This document shows positions 30,262-37,512 of a DNA stretch of 39,413 nt, in pieces. The stretch covers positions 1-39,413 of the forward strand of contig CANRZD010000008.1 of NCBI GenBank assembly GCA_947644325.1, written 5' to 3'. How positions within the stretch are numbered: the stretch's first letter is position 1; each line of letters starts with the position of its first letter. A program made the translations under genes and the position numbers. The stretch comes from an uncultured Clostridia bacterium (GTDB lineage: Bacteria; Bacillota; Clostridia; Oscillospirales; Acutalibacteraceae). Below the pieces are notes generated by a model. It searched no databases. It was not told the DNA's origin and was given only the letters and a program-made list of their open reading frames with translations.

Positions 30262-31929
30262 ATGGCCCAGGAGAAGAAACAAAGCTTTATGAAGGGGGCG
30301 GCTATTTTATCCGCCTCGACGCTGCTGGTGAAAATATTGGGGCTCTTGTTCTCCATCCCCTTGGCGAACGTCATCGAGCCCGCGGCCATGTCGTACTTCT
30401 ATCTGGCGTACGACATCTTCGCCATTTTCCTGATGCTCTCAACGGCAGGGCTCCCGGTGGCGGTGTCCCGCATGGTGGGCACGGCCTACGCCCGGGGCCG
30501 GAAAAAGGAAGCCGACCGGGTCTTTTCCGTGGCGGTGTGGCTCTTTGTGGCCATAGGGCTTGCGGGGTCTCTTATCATGATTTTCTTCGCGAAGCCCATC
30601 GCCCGCTTTTACGAGTATGAAAACCCCCAGGCCTCCTACACCATCGTGGCCCTGGCGCCTACCCTGTTCTTCCTGTCGGTGATGTCCGCCATACGGGGCT
30701 ACTTCCAGGGGCGCTCGAACATGGTGCCCACCGCCGTCTCCCAGAGCATCGAGGCCGTGACCAAAGTGGTCATCGGCGTGGGGCTGGCGGTATACATCCT
30801 GCGGCAGTACGACTCCCACCTGTGGGCGGCAGTGGGGGCCATCACCGGCGTATCCATCAGCGCCTTTCTGGGCATGGCGTACCTGCTGGTTTATAAGCTC
30901 CGCCAGCGGGGCCGGGATCGGGAGGCCCTGTCCCAGGATACCACAGAGCCCGCCCCCCGCAAGGACCTGCTCATCCAGCTGGTGCGCTTTGCGGTGCCCA
31001 TCACCCTGGGCTCCTGCTTTCTGAGCATTCTGGATTCCGTGGACTCCGCCGTGATCATGGGCCGCCTGCAGGACGCCGCCGGTTTTACTGAGGACGCGGC
31101 CGCGGCATTGCGGGCCCTTTTGGGCCATGCCCGCAAGTTCTTTGACCTGCCCGGGGCCTTCGTCATCCCCATCGCAAACTCCCTGCTGCCCGCCCTTTCC
31201 GGGGCCATCGCGTCGAAAGACAGCCGGTCTGTGGACAACATCTCCTCGGTGTCCATGCGGGTGACGCTGCTCATTTCCATCCCTGCCAGCGTGGGCATGG
31301 CCATTTTCGCCGAGCCCATCTGCGGCCTGCTGCTGGCCGGCCGCCCCGAGACCGCCGCCGCCACCGCGCCCCTGCTCTCCATGCTCAGCGTCGCCATCGC
31401 CTTTAACGCTACGCTTTATACGGGCAACGCCATTTTGCAGTCCTTCGGCAGGCCGGTGATTCCCGTGCTCAATATGGCCGTGGGCGGCGTCATCAAGATC
31501 GCCCTCTCTTACGTGCTGGCGGGCATCCCGGAGGTAAACGCCATGGGCTCGGCCATCAGCACGGTGGTATCGTACTTTGCCATCATGGTCTTAAATTTCA
31601 TCGCCATCAAGGGCAGCCTGCCCAACATGGACAGCGTCATAGGCATCTCCCTGCCCATCCTGGTCTCGGCGGGGAGCATGGGGCTTGTGTCCTACGGGGC
31701 CTACTGGGGGCTGTGTAAGCTTGTGAGCCCCCGGGCCGCGGTGATCCCGGCCATCCTGCTGGCGGTAGTGGTGTATGCTTTCCTTATTGTTGTCACAAAG
31801 GCCGTCACCTACGACGACGTAGTGATGCTGCCCAAGGGCGAGACCCTGGCCCGGCTCTTGAAAGTCAAGAAAAAGGTGCGGCCCCGGCACATGCGGGGCA
31901 AAGAAGTCAGGCGGAAGACGAAGCACTGA
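30262..31929 (+). CDS. SpoVB/MurJ-like polysaccharide flippase (MOP superfamily)
   Basis: A 555-residue polytopic membrane protein with about 14 hydrophobic segments. It opens with FMKGAAILSASTLLVKILGL, the SpoVB/MurJ start, and has AIRGYFQGRSNMVPTAVSQS (about 155-174), the family's best-known conserved stretch. Later blocks include VPITLGSCFLSILDSVDSAV and PIANSLLPALSGAIASKD. Such proteins flip lipid-linked oligosaccharides such as lipid II. SpoVB in Bacillus is needed for spore cortex synthesis; the sequence alone does not decide between vegetative and sporulation use. The charged tail (KVKKKVRPRHMRGKEVRRKTKH) is typical. GGAGAGAG precedes the ATG. Its last 23 bases overlap the convergent HAD gene. 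Confidence 0.88.
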   Translation: MAQEKKQSFMKGAAILSASTLLVKILGLLFSIPLANVIEPAAMSYFYLAYDIFAIFLMLSTAGLPVAVSRMVGTAYARGRKKEADRVFSVAVWLFVAIGLAGSLIMIFFAKPIARFYEYENPQASYTIVALAPTLFFLSVMSAIRGYFQGRSNMVPTAVSQSIEAVTKVVIGVGLAVYILRQYDSHLWAAVGAITGVSISAFLGMAYLLVYKLRQRGRDREALSQDTTEPAPRKDLLIQLVRFAVPITLGSCFLSILDSVDSAVIMGRLQDAAGFTEDAAAALRALLGHARKFFDLPGAFVIPIANSLLPALSGAIASKDSRSVDNISSVSMRVTLLISIPASVGMAIFAEPICGLLLAGRPETAAATAPLLSMLSVAIAFNATLYTGNAILQSFGRPVIPVLNMAVGGVIKIALSYVLAGIPEVNAMGSAISTVVSYFAIMVLNFIAIKGSLPNMDSVIGISLPILVSAGSMGLVSYGAYWGLCKLVSPRAAVIPAILLAVVVYAFLIVVTKAVTYDDVVMLPKGETLARLLKVKKKVRPRHMRGKEVRRKTKH

Positions 31930-32587
31930 GGGGCTGGGCCTTTTCGCCGCCATCAAAGAAATCCGGCAGCGCCGTCAGGCTCTGGAGGACCGGGACCCCG
32001 GCCTCTTTGAGCTTGGCGGCGCTTTGGTGCCCCTGGGCCACGAGCACGCAGGGGCAGCCCATTTCCCGGGCCACCTGGTGGTCGTGAAGGGTGTCGCCCA
32101 CGCACCAGGCCTGGGTGAAGTCGGCCCCCTGGGCCCGCAGATACGCCCGGGCCAGGCCCGCCTTGCCCGCCCCCAGCACGTCCCGTATGCCCAGTACCGC
32201 CTCAAAATACCCCGCCACGCCCTGGTGTTCCACCTGCTCCCGCAGGGCGTCCTGGTGGGAGGCCGACACCACCACCTGCCGCACCCCCTGCTGCCGCAGC
32301 CATTCCAGGGCCTCCCGGGCCCCGGGGCACAGGCCGCAGCCCTGGGCGGCTTTATTATAGGGCACGATGTATTCCCGGGCCAGCTCCGTAAAGGGCTCCC
32401 GGGCAAAGTCAAAGCCTGCGGCCCGGTAGTATTCCTCCACCGGGAAGGTGAAAATTTCCCGGTACCGCGCCAGAGTGAGCCGGGCCAGGCCCCGCTTTTC
32501 CAGCAGGGCGTTCATGGTGTCGATGCACACCCCCACGTCGTCCAGCAGGGTTCCGTTCCAGTCCCAGACGCAAAACTGCGGCCTCAT
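31907..32587 (-). CDS. HAD-superfamily hydrolase (phosphoglycolate phosphatase-like)
   Basis: A 226-residue haloacid dehalogenase-type phosphatase. Motif I is VWDWNGTLLDD (nucleophile D9), motif II VVVSASHQD, motif III includes the lysine near GAGKAGLARAYL, and motif IV CVGDTLHDHQVAREMG (about 166-181). The cap lies between motifs I and II (subfamily I). Substrate is not evident; small phosphorylated metabolites are usual. It begins within the stop of rsmI (ATGA) and is the last gene of the trmN6-rsmI-HAD set. Confidence 0.88.
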   Translation of the reverse strand: MRPQFCVWDWNGTLLDDVGVCIDTMNALLEKRGLARLTLARYREIFTFPVEEYYRAAGFDFAREPFTELAREYIVPYNKAAQGCGLCPGAREALEWLRQQGVRQVVVSASHQDALREQVEHQGVAGYFEAVLGIRDVLGAGKAGLARAYLRAQGADFTQAWCVGDTLHDHQVAREMGCPCVLVAQGHQSAAKLKEAGVPVLQSLTALPDFFDGGEKAQPLSASSSA

Positions 32588-33432
32588 TCCATCCCCTCCA
32601 TCAGAAGCTTGTAGATTTCCCCCTTGCGCACGCCAGTCTCCTTGGCGGCTTCTTTGGCGGCCTCGCTGGCGGAGAGGCCCTGGGCCATGCGCTCCCGGGC
32701 AAGGGACGCGGCCTCCTCCGGGCCCCAGGCCGTCTCGCTGGGGGCGGGGGGCGCGGCCCCGGCTATGACCAGCACGTACTCCCCCCGGGGCTCGTGCTCC
32801 CGGTAATGGGCGGCCGCCTCCCCCAGGGTGGTGCGCCAGACCTCCTCGTGCAGCTTCGTCAGCTCCCGGGCTAAGGCCACGGGCCGGTCCTCCCCGAAGG
32901 TCTTTGCAAAGTCCGAGAGGGTTCGGCGCAGCTTGTGGGGCGCCTCGTAAAAGACCATGGTGCGCTGCTCCCGCTCCAGCGCCAGCAGGTGTTCCCGGCG
33001 GCTGCGCTTGTTGACGCTCAAAAACCCCTCGAAGGTGAAGCGCCCCGTGGGCAGGCCGCTTATGGCCAGGGCGGAGGTGGCCGCCGTGGGCCCCGGCACA
33101 GCATACACGGGTACGCCCCTTTCCCGGCAGGAGGCCACTAAAGTCTCCCCGGGGTCTGAGATGGCGGGCATGCCCGCGTCTGACACCAGGGCGCAGGTCT
33201 CCCCGGCCAGAAGGCGGGAGAGGATCTGCTCCCCACGGTCGGCCTTGTTGTGCTCGAAATAGCTCAGCAGGGGCTTGTGTATGTCGAAATGGGTGAGAAG
33301 CCCCCGGGTCACCCGGGTGTCCTCCGCCGCTATGAAGTCCACTTGGGCCAGCACCTCCCGGCCCCGGGGGCTCATGTCCCCCAGGTTGCCGATGGGCGTG
33401 CCTACAATGTAAAGCGCTCCTTTTTCAAGCAT
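32584..33432 (-). CDS. rsmI: 16S rRNA C1402 ribose 2'-O-methyltransferase RsmI
   Basis: Methylates the 2'-O of C1402 in the decoding centre. The 282-residue protein has the tetrapyrrole-methylase-like fold with LYIVGTPIGNLGDMSPRG at the start (SAM site), FIAAEDTRVTRGLL, ALVSDAGMPAISDPGE, VPGPTAATSALAISGLPTGR and YEAPHKLRRTL. All are diagnostic. A C-terminal wing of about 50 residues has GLSASEAAKEAAKETG. The ATG at 33432 follows GGAGGGAG. A further in-frame upstream codon would add 12 residues with no family match. It overlaps trmN6 by eight bases. Confidence 0.96.
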   Translation of the reverse strand: MLEKGALYIVGTPIGNLGDMSPRGREVLAQVDFIAAEDTRVTRGLLTHFDIHKPLLSYFEHNKADRGEQILSRLLAGETCALVSDAGMPAISDPGETLVASCRERGVPVYAVPGPTAATSALAISGLPTGRFTFEGFLSVNKRSRREHLLALEREQRTMVFYEAPHKLRRTLSDFAKTFGEDRPVALARELTKLHEEVWRTTLGEAAAHYREHEPRGEYVLVIAGAAPPAPSETAWGPEEAASLARERMAQGLSASEAAKEAAKETGVRKGEIYKLLMEGME

Positions 33433-34141
33433 AGGCTCCCTCCTTGTAGTCCCCGTAAATCCGCGCAAGCTCCGGCCCCTCCAGCAGCAAGACGGGCTCG
33501 GCTTCCAGTCCCGGGCGGCCCCCCTTGCGGCACTCCAGCAGGAAAAGGTACGGGGCCTTCTCTGCCCGCTGCTGCACCAGGCGCAGGCGCTTGGGCTCGA
33601 GCCCCGCCCGCTGGAACACCCCCATGGCCTCCGCCAGCCGCCGCACCGGCAGGCACAGGCACATGCGCCCCCCGAACTTTAAGACGAACCGGGCGGCTTT
33701 TCCCAGCTCCTCCAGGGAAAGGGTCTCCTCCTGGCGGGCCCGGGCCCGGGCGGGGTCGGGGCTTGTGAGCCCTGCGCCCGCCGCCTGGTACGGGGGGTTG
33801 CAGGCTATCAGGTCCAGGCTCTCGTGGGGAAGAAGGGCCTTTATGTCCCGCACGTCCCCCTGCAAAATGGTGATAAGCCCCTGGGCCCCGCTCTCCTTTA
33901 CAGAAAGCTGGGCCTGCCGGGCCGCTTCCTCTTGTATCTCGACGCCCCACAGGGACCGGGGCTCATACCGGGCCGCCCACAAAAGCGGGATGGCCCCGCA
34001 GCCGGTGCCCAGGTCCGCGCAAGCCTCCCCGGGCTTTGGCCGGGCGAAATCCGCCAGCAGCAGCGTGTCTGTGGTAAAGCCGTGTTCCTTTGTGACCCAG
34101 ACCCGAAAGCCCGGGGCAAGCCTCTCCCAATGGGCGGCCAT
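33425..34141 (-). CDS. trmN6: tRNA1(Val) A37 N6-methyltransferase-like (TrmN6/YabB)
   Basis: A 238-residue SAM-dependent methyltransferase. The SAM motif ADLGTGCGAIPLL is at 42-54, and LIACNPPYQAAG carries the NPPY (115-118) of N6-adenine methyltransferases. FTTDTLLLADF near residue 22 is typical of the TrmN6/YabB group. In E. coli the homologue modifies A37 of tRNA-Val; in Firmicutes the target is less settled. The neighbouring rsmI gene is a common partner and supports the call. The start has GGGAGGGAG upstream. The ferredoxin terminator is only 17 bases upstream of this start. Confidence 0.9.
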   Translation of the reverse strand: MAAHWERLAPGFRVWVTKEHGFTTDTLLLADFARPKPGEACADLGTGCGAIPLLWAARYEPRSLWGVEIQEEAARQAQLSVKESGAQGLITILQGDVRDIKALLPHESLDLIACNPPYQAAGAGLTSPDPARARARQEETLSLEELGKAARFVLKFGGRMCLCLPVRRLAEAMGVFQRAGLEPKRLRLVQQRAEKAPYLFLLECRKGGRPGLEAEPVLLLEGPELARIYGDYKEGAYA

Positions 34142-34158
34142 AGACTCCCTCCCGTCAC

Positions 34159-34189
34159 AAAAAAACGGAGCCTGCTGACGCGGGCCCCG
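34159..34189 (-). terminator. Terminator after the ferredoxin gene
   Basis: On the minus strand CGGGGCC (34189-34183) pairs with GGCTCCG (34172-34166), one G-T pair, then seven T (34165-34159). It lies in the leader of trmN6, so partial read-through probably feeds that operon. Confidence 0.75.
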
Positions 34190-34214
34190 CTTTTTTCATC
34201 TGTGCTTTGCCAAA

Positions 34215-34385
34215 TCAAGCCTCGGAAGGAGCGCCTACCGGGCAGACGTCGGCGCAGGCGCCGCAGGCGATGCAGGTATCGCCGTCGATGACGTACTTGC
34301 CGTCGCCTTCAGAAATGGCTTCCACAGGGCAATCGCCGGCGCAGGCGCCGCAAGCGATGCAATCGTCACTGATAACATAAGGCAT
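34215..34385 (-). CDS. 2[4Fe-4S] ferredoxin
   Basis: A 56-residue bacterial-type ferredoxin, the low-potential electron carrier of clostridial metabolism. Two CxxCxxCxxxCP clusters are present (C9, C12, C15, C19 and C38, C41, C44, C48), related by internal duplication: both begin with the block [11 protein letters not shown] 34385 is chosen because GGAGGTG lies six bases upstream and the frame before it overlaps the ribosome binding site. It has its own strong promoter and a terminator, so it is mainly monocistronic. Confidence 0.97.
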   Translation of the reverse strand: MPYVISDDCIACGACAGDCPVEAISEGDGKYVIDGDTCIACGACADVCPVGAPSEA

Positions 34386-34416
34386 AGGGAACACCTCCAT
34401 ATATTTTTACAAACCC

Positions 34417-34445
34417 ACTATAGCACATTTTGCAGAAAATTGCAA
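34417..34445 (-). promoter_or_regulatory. Promoter of the ferredoxin gene
   Basis: On the minus strand: TTGCAA (34445-34440), 17-base spacer, TATAGT (34422-34417) preceded by TGTGC (extended -10). The distance to the ATG is about 31 bases. Confidence 0.82.
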
Positions 34446-34481
34446 TGGGAAAATGCGGTCTCTGCGATTTTCTTTTCCCGC

Positions 34482-35348
34482 TCACTTCTCCAGGCCCTTG
34501 AGCTCCTCTATCTCCTTGCGGTCTATCTTCACCTTGCCGTCCCGCAGCACCCGCACCTGGTCCGCCCCGAAGACCTTGGGGGCGGCGTCCGGGTCCTTGT
34601 CCAGGCGCACGGTGAGCTTCCGGGTGAGAAGGTTCGTGTCGATGACCACGCCCTTGCCGTCCGGGGTGGACACCAGGGCCCCGGTTTTGGGGGTGGTGCG
34701 CAGAAGGTCCTGGTAGGCCTCCTGCTCGTATTTGAGGCAGCACATCAAGCGCCCGCAGGTGCCGCTGATCTTCACGGGGTTCAGGGAAAGCCCCTGCTCC
34801 TTTGCCATCTTGATGGACACCGGCTGGAAGCCCCCCAGAAACGACCCGCAGCAGAAGGGCCGCCCGCAGATGCCCATGCCCCCCAGCATCTTGGCCTCGT
34901 CCCGCACGCCGATCTGCCGGAGCTCTATGCGGGTGTGGAACATGCCCGCCAGGTCCTTTACCAGCTCCCGGAAGTCCACCCGGCCGTCGGCGGTGAAATA
35001 AAAGAGAATTTTGCTGTTATCGAAGGTGTACTCCACGTCCACCAGCTTCATCTCCAGGCCCCGGCTGGCAATGCGCTTCTCGCAGGCCTTGAAGGCCGAG
35101 CGCTCTTTCTTGCGGTTTTCCGCCACCCGCTGGATGTCCTCCCGGGTGGCCCGGCGGATGAGCCTGCGCAGGGGCTGCACGATGGAGGCGTCGTTTATCT
35201 CCCGGTTCTCCATGGCCACCTCGCCGCACTCGGTGCCCCGGGCGGTCTCTACGATAGCCATCTCCCCCTTGCGCATGCGCTCTTTGCCCGGGTCGAAATA
35301 ATATATCTTTCCTGTATTCTTAAAGCGTACCCCGATCACCTCGGCCAT
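34482..35348 (-). CDS. ricT: PSP1-domain protein RicT (YaaT)
   Basis: A 288-residue PSP1-domain protein. In Bacillus subtilis RicT (YaaT) forms an Fe-S complex with RicA and RicF that steers RNase Y processing and affects sporulation, biofilm and competence decisions. Visible signatures are VIGVRFKNTGKIYYFDPG at the start, MKLVDVEYTFDNSKILFYFT (about 105-124), RVDFRELVKDLAGMF, RIELRQIGVRDEAKMLGG, and two cysteine clusters CGRPFCC and CGRLMCC, the likely Fe-S ligands. ATG 35348 follows AAAGGAG by seven to eight bases; a GTG two codons upstream is less suitable. The usual neighbours holB and tmk are not seen here. Confidence 0.95.
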   Translation of the reverse strand: MAEVIGVRFKNTGKIYYFDPGKERMRKGEMAIVETARGTECGEVAMENREINDASIVQPLRRLIRRATREDIQRVAENRKKERSAFKACEKRIASRGLEMKLVDVEYTFDNSKILFYFTADGRVDFRELVKDLAGMFHTRIELRQIGVRDEAKMLGGMGICGRPFCCGSFLGGFQPVSIKMAKEQGLSLNPVKISGTCGRLMCCLKYEQEAYQDLLRTTPKTGALVSTPDGKGVVIDTNLLTRKLTVRLDKDPDAAPKVFGADQVRVLRDGKVKIDRKEIEELKGLEK

Positions 35349-35383
35349 ACACACTCTCCTTTCCCCATAGGGGCCAATACACG

Positions 35384-35429
35384 AAAAAGCCCGAACCCCT
35401 CCCCTGCCGGGGCTCTTGGGTTCGGACTT
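35384..35429 (-). terminator. Terminator after tRNA-Leu
   Basis: On the minus strand, AAGTCCGAACCC pairs with GGGTTCGGGCTT (one mismatch or G-T), ending in a short T run TTTTTC. The long loop contains a second small GC stem. It stands between tRNA-Leu and ricT and may be leaky, since no other promoter for ricT is obvious. Confidence 0.7.
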
Positions 35430-35434
35430 CCCTT

Positions 35435-35521
35435 TGGTGCAGGTAACAGGACTTGAACCTGCATGAACTTGCGCTCATATGGACCTGAACCATACGCGTC
35501 TGCCAATTCCGCCATACCTGC
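35435..35521 (-). tRNA. tRNA-Leu (anticodon CAG)
   Basis: An 87-nt class II tRNA with long variable arm and encoded CCA. The acceptor stem GCAGGTA/TACCTGC is perfect. The anticodon stem TATGG/CCATA closes the loop TTCAGGT, and the T arm has GGTTCAAGTCC. CAG reads CTG, the dominant leucine codon in this window. Confidence 0.97.
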
Positions 35522-35554
35522 GCACCATTTGCGTTCCCTTTGGAACGCTTATAT

Positions 35555-35583
35555 ATTATAACACCCGGGCGGGCAAAAGTCAA
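35555..35583 (-). promoter_or_regulatory. sigA promoter of tRNA-Leu
   Basis: On the minus strand: TTGACT (35583-35578), 17-base spacer, TATAAT (35560-35555). The leader between it and the tRNA contains a perfect 7-bp hairpin GCGTTCC/GGAACGC (35531-35548). Confidence 0.9.
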
Positions 35584-35610
35584 CAGGTTTTGCAAAAATT
35601 TTTGCGTCCC

Positions 35611-35639
35611 TTCCTTCCGCCCCGGTTCTGTGCTATACT
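35611..35639 (+). promoter_or_regulatory. Promoter of the MTA/SAH nucleosidase gene
   Basis: TATACT (35634-35639) with TGTGC immediately upstream (extended -10). The -35 candidate TTCCTT (35611-35616) is weak. It faces away from the tRNA-Leu promoter, about 28 bases downstream of that promoter's -35 box. Confidence 0.6.
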
Positions 35640-35663
35640 AAAAAGAAAACGGAGGTTTTCCAT

Positions 35664-36386
35664 ATGGTTGTGAAAAGACCCATCGGCATCATCGGCGCCA
35701 TGGAGAGCGAGGTGGAGGCGCTGCTTTCCAATCTGCAGGGCACGAGGGTAGAGGAGGAAGCGGGCCTTGCCTTCCACCGGGGGACCCTGGAGGGGGTACA
35801 GTGCGTCATTGCCGAGTGCGGCCCCGGCAAGGTGAACGCCGCCGTCTGCGCCCAGATCATGCTCCTGAAGTACAAGCCCCGGCTGGTCATCAACGTGGGG
35901 GTGGCCGGGGGCGTGGGGGCCCAGGTCCACGTGGGGGACCTGGTGGTGGCCGCCGCCTGCGTACAGTACGACTTTGACACCACCGCCATGGGGGACCCCC
36001 TGGGCACCCTGTTCATCCGCCATCACGGCAGGGACTCCGAAGACATTCTGCTGCTGCCCTGCTGCGAGAAGGCCGCCGGGGTGCTCTTGGAGGAGGCCCG
36101 GTCCATCTACGGGGGGGCCCACTTTGGGGTGGTGTGCACCGGCGACGCCTTTGTGGCCGACCGGGAAAAGGGCCGGTTCTTAGAGGAAAAGTTCCAGGCC
36201 CAGGCCGTGGAGATGGAGGGCGGGGCCATCGCCCAGGCCTGCTACATGAACGGCGTGCGCTGCGCCGTGCTGCGGGCCATCTCGGACGGGGCCAACGACG
36301 ACTCGCCCATGGACTTCCCCACCTTCACCAAAATGGCCGCGGAGAAGACCACAAAGCTGCTTCGCGCGGCTTTGCCGAGGCTGTAA
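35664..36386 (+). CDS. mtnN: 5'-methylthioadenosine/S-adenosylhomocysteine nucleosidase
   Basis: Cleaves adenine from MTA and SAH, removing the inhibitory by-products of SAM use, of which corrin methylation is a heavy one. The 240-residue protein has GIIGAMESEVE with catalytic E14, INVGVAGGVGAQVHVGDLVV, a substrate-binding VEMEGGAIAQ (E183-M184-E185) and the catalytic D208 in RAISDGAND. The family is unmistakable. ATG 35664 follows GGAGG by eight bases. It is monocistronic, between an extended -10 promoter and a GC-rich terminator. Confidence 0.95.
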   Translation: MVVKRPIGIIGAMESEVEALLSNLQGTRVEEEAGLAFHRGTLEGVQCVIAECGPGKVNAAVCAQIMLLKYKPRLVINVGVAGGVGAQVHVGDLVVAAACVQYDFDTTAMGDPLGTLFIRHHGRDSEDILLLPCCEKAAGVLLEEARSIYGGAHFGVVCTGDAFVADREKGRFLEEKFQAQAVEMEGGAIAQACYMNGVRCAVLRAISDGANDDSPMDFPTFTKMAAEKTTKLLRAALPRL

Positions 36387-36399
36387 GGGGTGGTAAGAG

Positions 36400-36426
36400 G
36401 AGGGCGGCCCAGGCCGCTCTCTTTTT
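36400..36426 (+). terminator. Terminator of the nucleosidase gene
   Basis: GAGGGCGGCC (36400-36409) pairs with GGCCGCTCTC (36412-36421), one G-T pair, two-base loop (in practice opened to about four), then TTTTT (36422-36426). Confidence 0.85.
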
Positions 36427-36427
36427 C

Positions 36428-36456
36428 TTGACAAACAGGTAACTGGTTGCTATAAT
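36428..36456 (+). promoter_or_regulatory. Consensus sigA promoter of the marR-flavodoxin operon
   Basis: TTGACA (36428-36433), 17-base spacer, TATAAT (36451-36456), both perfect. The start site would be near 36463, inside the downstream inverted repeat of the operator. Confidence 0.93.
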
Positions 36457-36472
36457 ATAGGAAACTAGTTAC
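36440..36472 (+). promoter_or_regulatory. Likely MarR operator: two palindromic sites over the promoter
   Basis: AACTGGTT (36441-36448) and AACTAGTT (36463-36470) are near-identical 8-base (pseudo)palindromes, each within TAAC...GTT(A/G), and together form a larger inverted repeat (GTAACTrGTT ... AACtAGTTAC). Their centres are 22 bases apart, about two helical turns, bracketing the -10 box. Binding would block the promoter, so autorepression by the MarR protein is the natural reading. Confidence 0.65.
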
Positions 36473-36492
36473 GCTAAAGAAAAGGAGACCAT

Positions 36493-36993
36493 ATGGAACT
36501 GAAAGACCTGACCCTGCGGTTCTCAGACACCCGGGAGAACCAGCAGAAAGCCATTTTCAGCAGCCTGTTCATTGCCGCCAACCGGCTGCAGACCCTCTTT
36601 GACCGGGACATCCCGGAGCTGTCCTTAAAGCAGTTCATGCTGCTGTCCATCGTCCGCCAGGCGGAGGGGCCGCAGCCTCTCACCCAGCTGGGCGGCCTGC
36701 TGGGGTGCTCCCGGCAGAATGTGAAGAAGCTGGCGCAGGCCCTGGTGAAGAAGGGCTTCGCCCTGCTTGGTCAGAGCCCCGCCGACCCCCGGGCCCTGTG
36801 CCTTTCCCCTACGGAAAAAGCGGAGCGCTACTTCCGAGAGGATTTTGCCCGGTACCAGCAGGAAATGGGGGCCCTGTTCGAGGTCTATTCCCCGGCGGAA
36901 GTGGGGGAGCTTTTCCGGCTTATGATGAAGCTGTACGGGGGCATCGAAAATTTAGAAAAAAAGACGGCTAGAAAAGGAGACGATCCAAAATGA
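36493..36993 (+). CDS. MarR-family transcriptional regulator
   Basis: A 166-residue winged-helix regulator. The DNA-binding part is LSLKQFMLLSIVRQAEG (about 44-60), followed by PLTQLGGLLGCSRQNVKKLA (recognition helix region, about 63-82) and the wing with SPADPRALCLSPTEKAE, where the DPR is typical of MarR. Helices at both ends should form the dimer. It shares ATGA with the flavodoxin-like gene, so it very likely controls that gene in response to a small molecule or redox signal. The start has AAAGGAG seven bases upstream. Confidence 0.9.
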   Translation: MELKDLTLRFSDTRENQQKAIFSSLFIAANRLQTLFDRDIPELSLKQFMLLSIVRQAEGPQPLTQLGGLLGCSRQNVKKLAQALVKKGFALLGQSPADPRALCLSPTEKAERYFREDFARYQQEMGALFEVYSPAEVGELFRLMMKLYGGIENLEKKTARKGDDPK

Positions 36994-37511
36994 AAACCCT
37001 CATCCTCTATTACTCCAAAACCGGCTTCACCCAGCGCTACGCCCAGTGGCTGGCGGAAGACCTGGGCGCCCAGTGCGTCCCCTATGAGAAGCGGAAGACT
37101 GTGCGGCTTTCCGGCTACGACGCCATTGCCTTCGGGGGCAGGCTCACGGCGGGGGTCATCGGCGGGGCCAAGTGGTTCTTCCAACAGGCCCCGGGGCTCT
37201 CCGGCAGGCGGCTGGCCCTTTTCTTCACCGGGGCCATGCCCCCGGACCCGGAGGCCGTGGGGAAGGCCGTCGAGCAGAACGTGCCCCAGGACATGCGTGG
37301 GCGCGTGCCGGCCTTTTACCTGCAGGGCGGGCTCTGCTATGAAAAGATGGGCTTTATAGACAAGGCCATGATGGCCGGGCTGCGGAAAATGCTGGCATCG
37401 AAAAAGGCCCCCAGCCCGGAAGAGCGGGAGGCCGCGCGCATGGTGGCCCAGTCCTATGATATGTCCGCCAGGGAGAACCTGCATGACCTGGAGGCCTATC
37501 TGCGCGGGTGA
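36990..37511 (+). CDS. Flavodoxin-domain protein (HemG-like flavodoxin_5 type)
   Basis: A 173-residue protein with the FMN-binding start TLILYYSKTGFTQRYAQWLA, equivalent to the flavodoxin YSxTGxT phosphate loop, then YDAIAFGGRLTAGVIGGAKWFF, typical of the second FMN loop in the HemG/flavodoxin_5 group. The C-terminal half (about 105-173) is helical. Likely an FMN-dependent oxidoreductase or electron carrier. Protoporphyrinogen oxidase activity is not implied in a strict anaerobe. It is coupled to marR through ATGA and ends one base before the convergent lexA gene. Confidence 0.82.
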   Translation: MKTLILYYSKTGFTQRYAQWLAEDLGAQCVPYEKRKTVRLSGYDAIAFGGRLTAGVIGGAKWFFQQAPGLSGRRLALFFTGAMPPDPEAVGKAVEQNVPQDMRGRVPAFYLQGGLCYEKMGFIDKAMMAGLRKMLASKKAPSPEEREAARMVAQSYDMSARENLHDLEAYLRG

Positions 37512-37512
37512 C

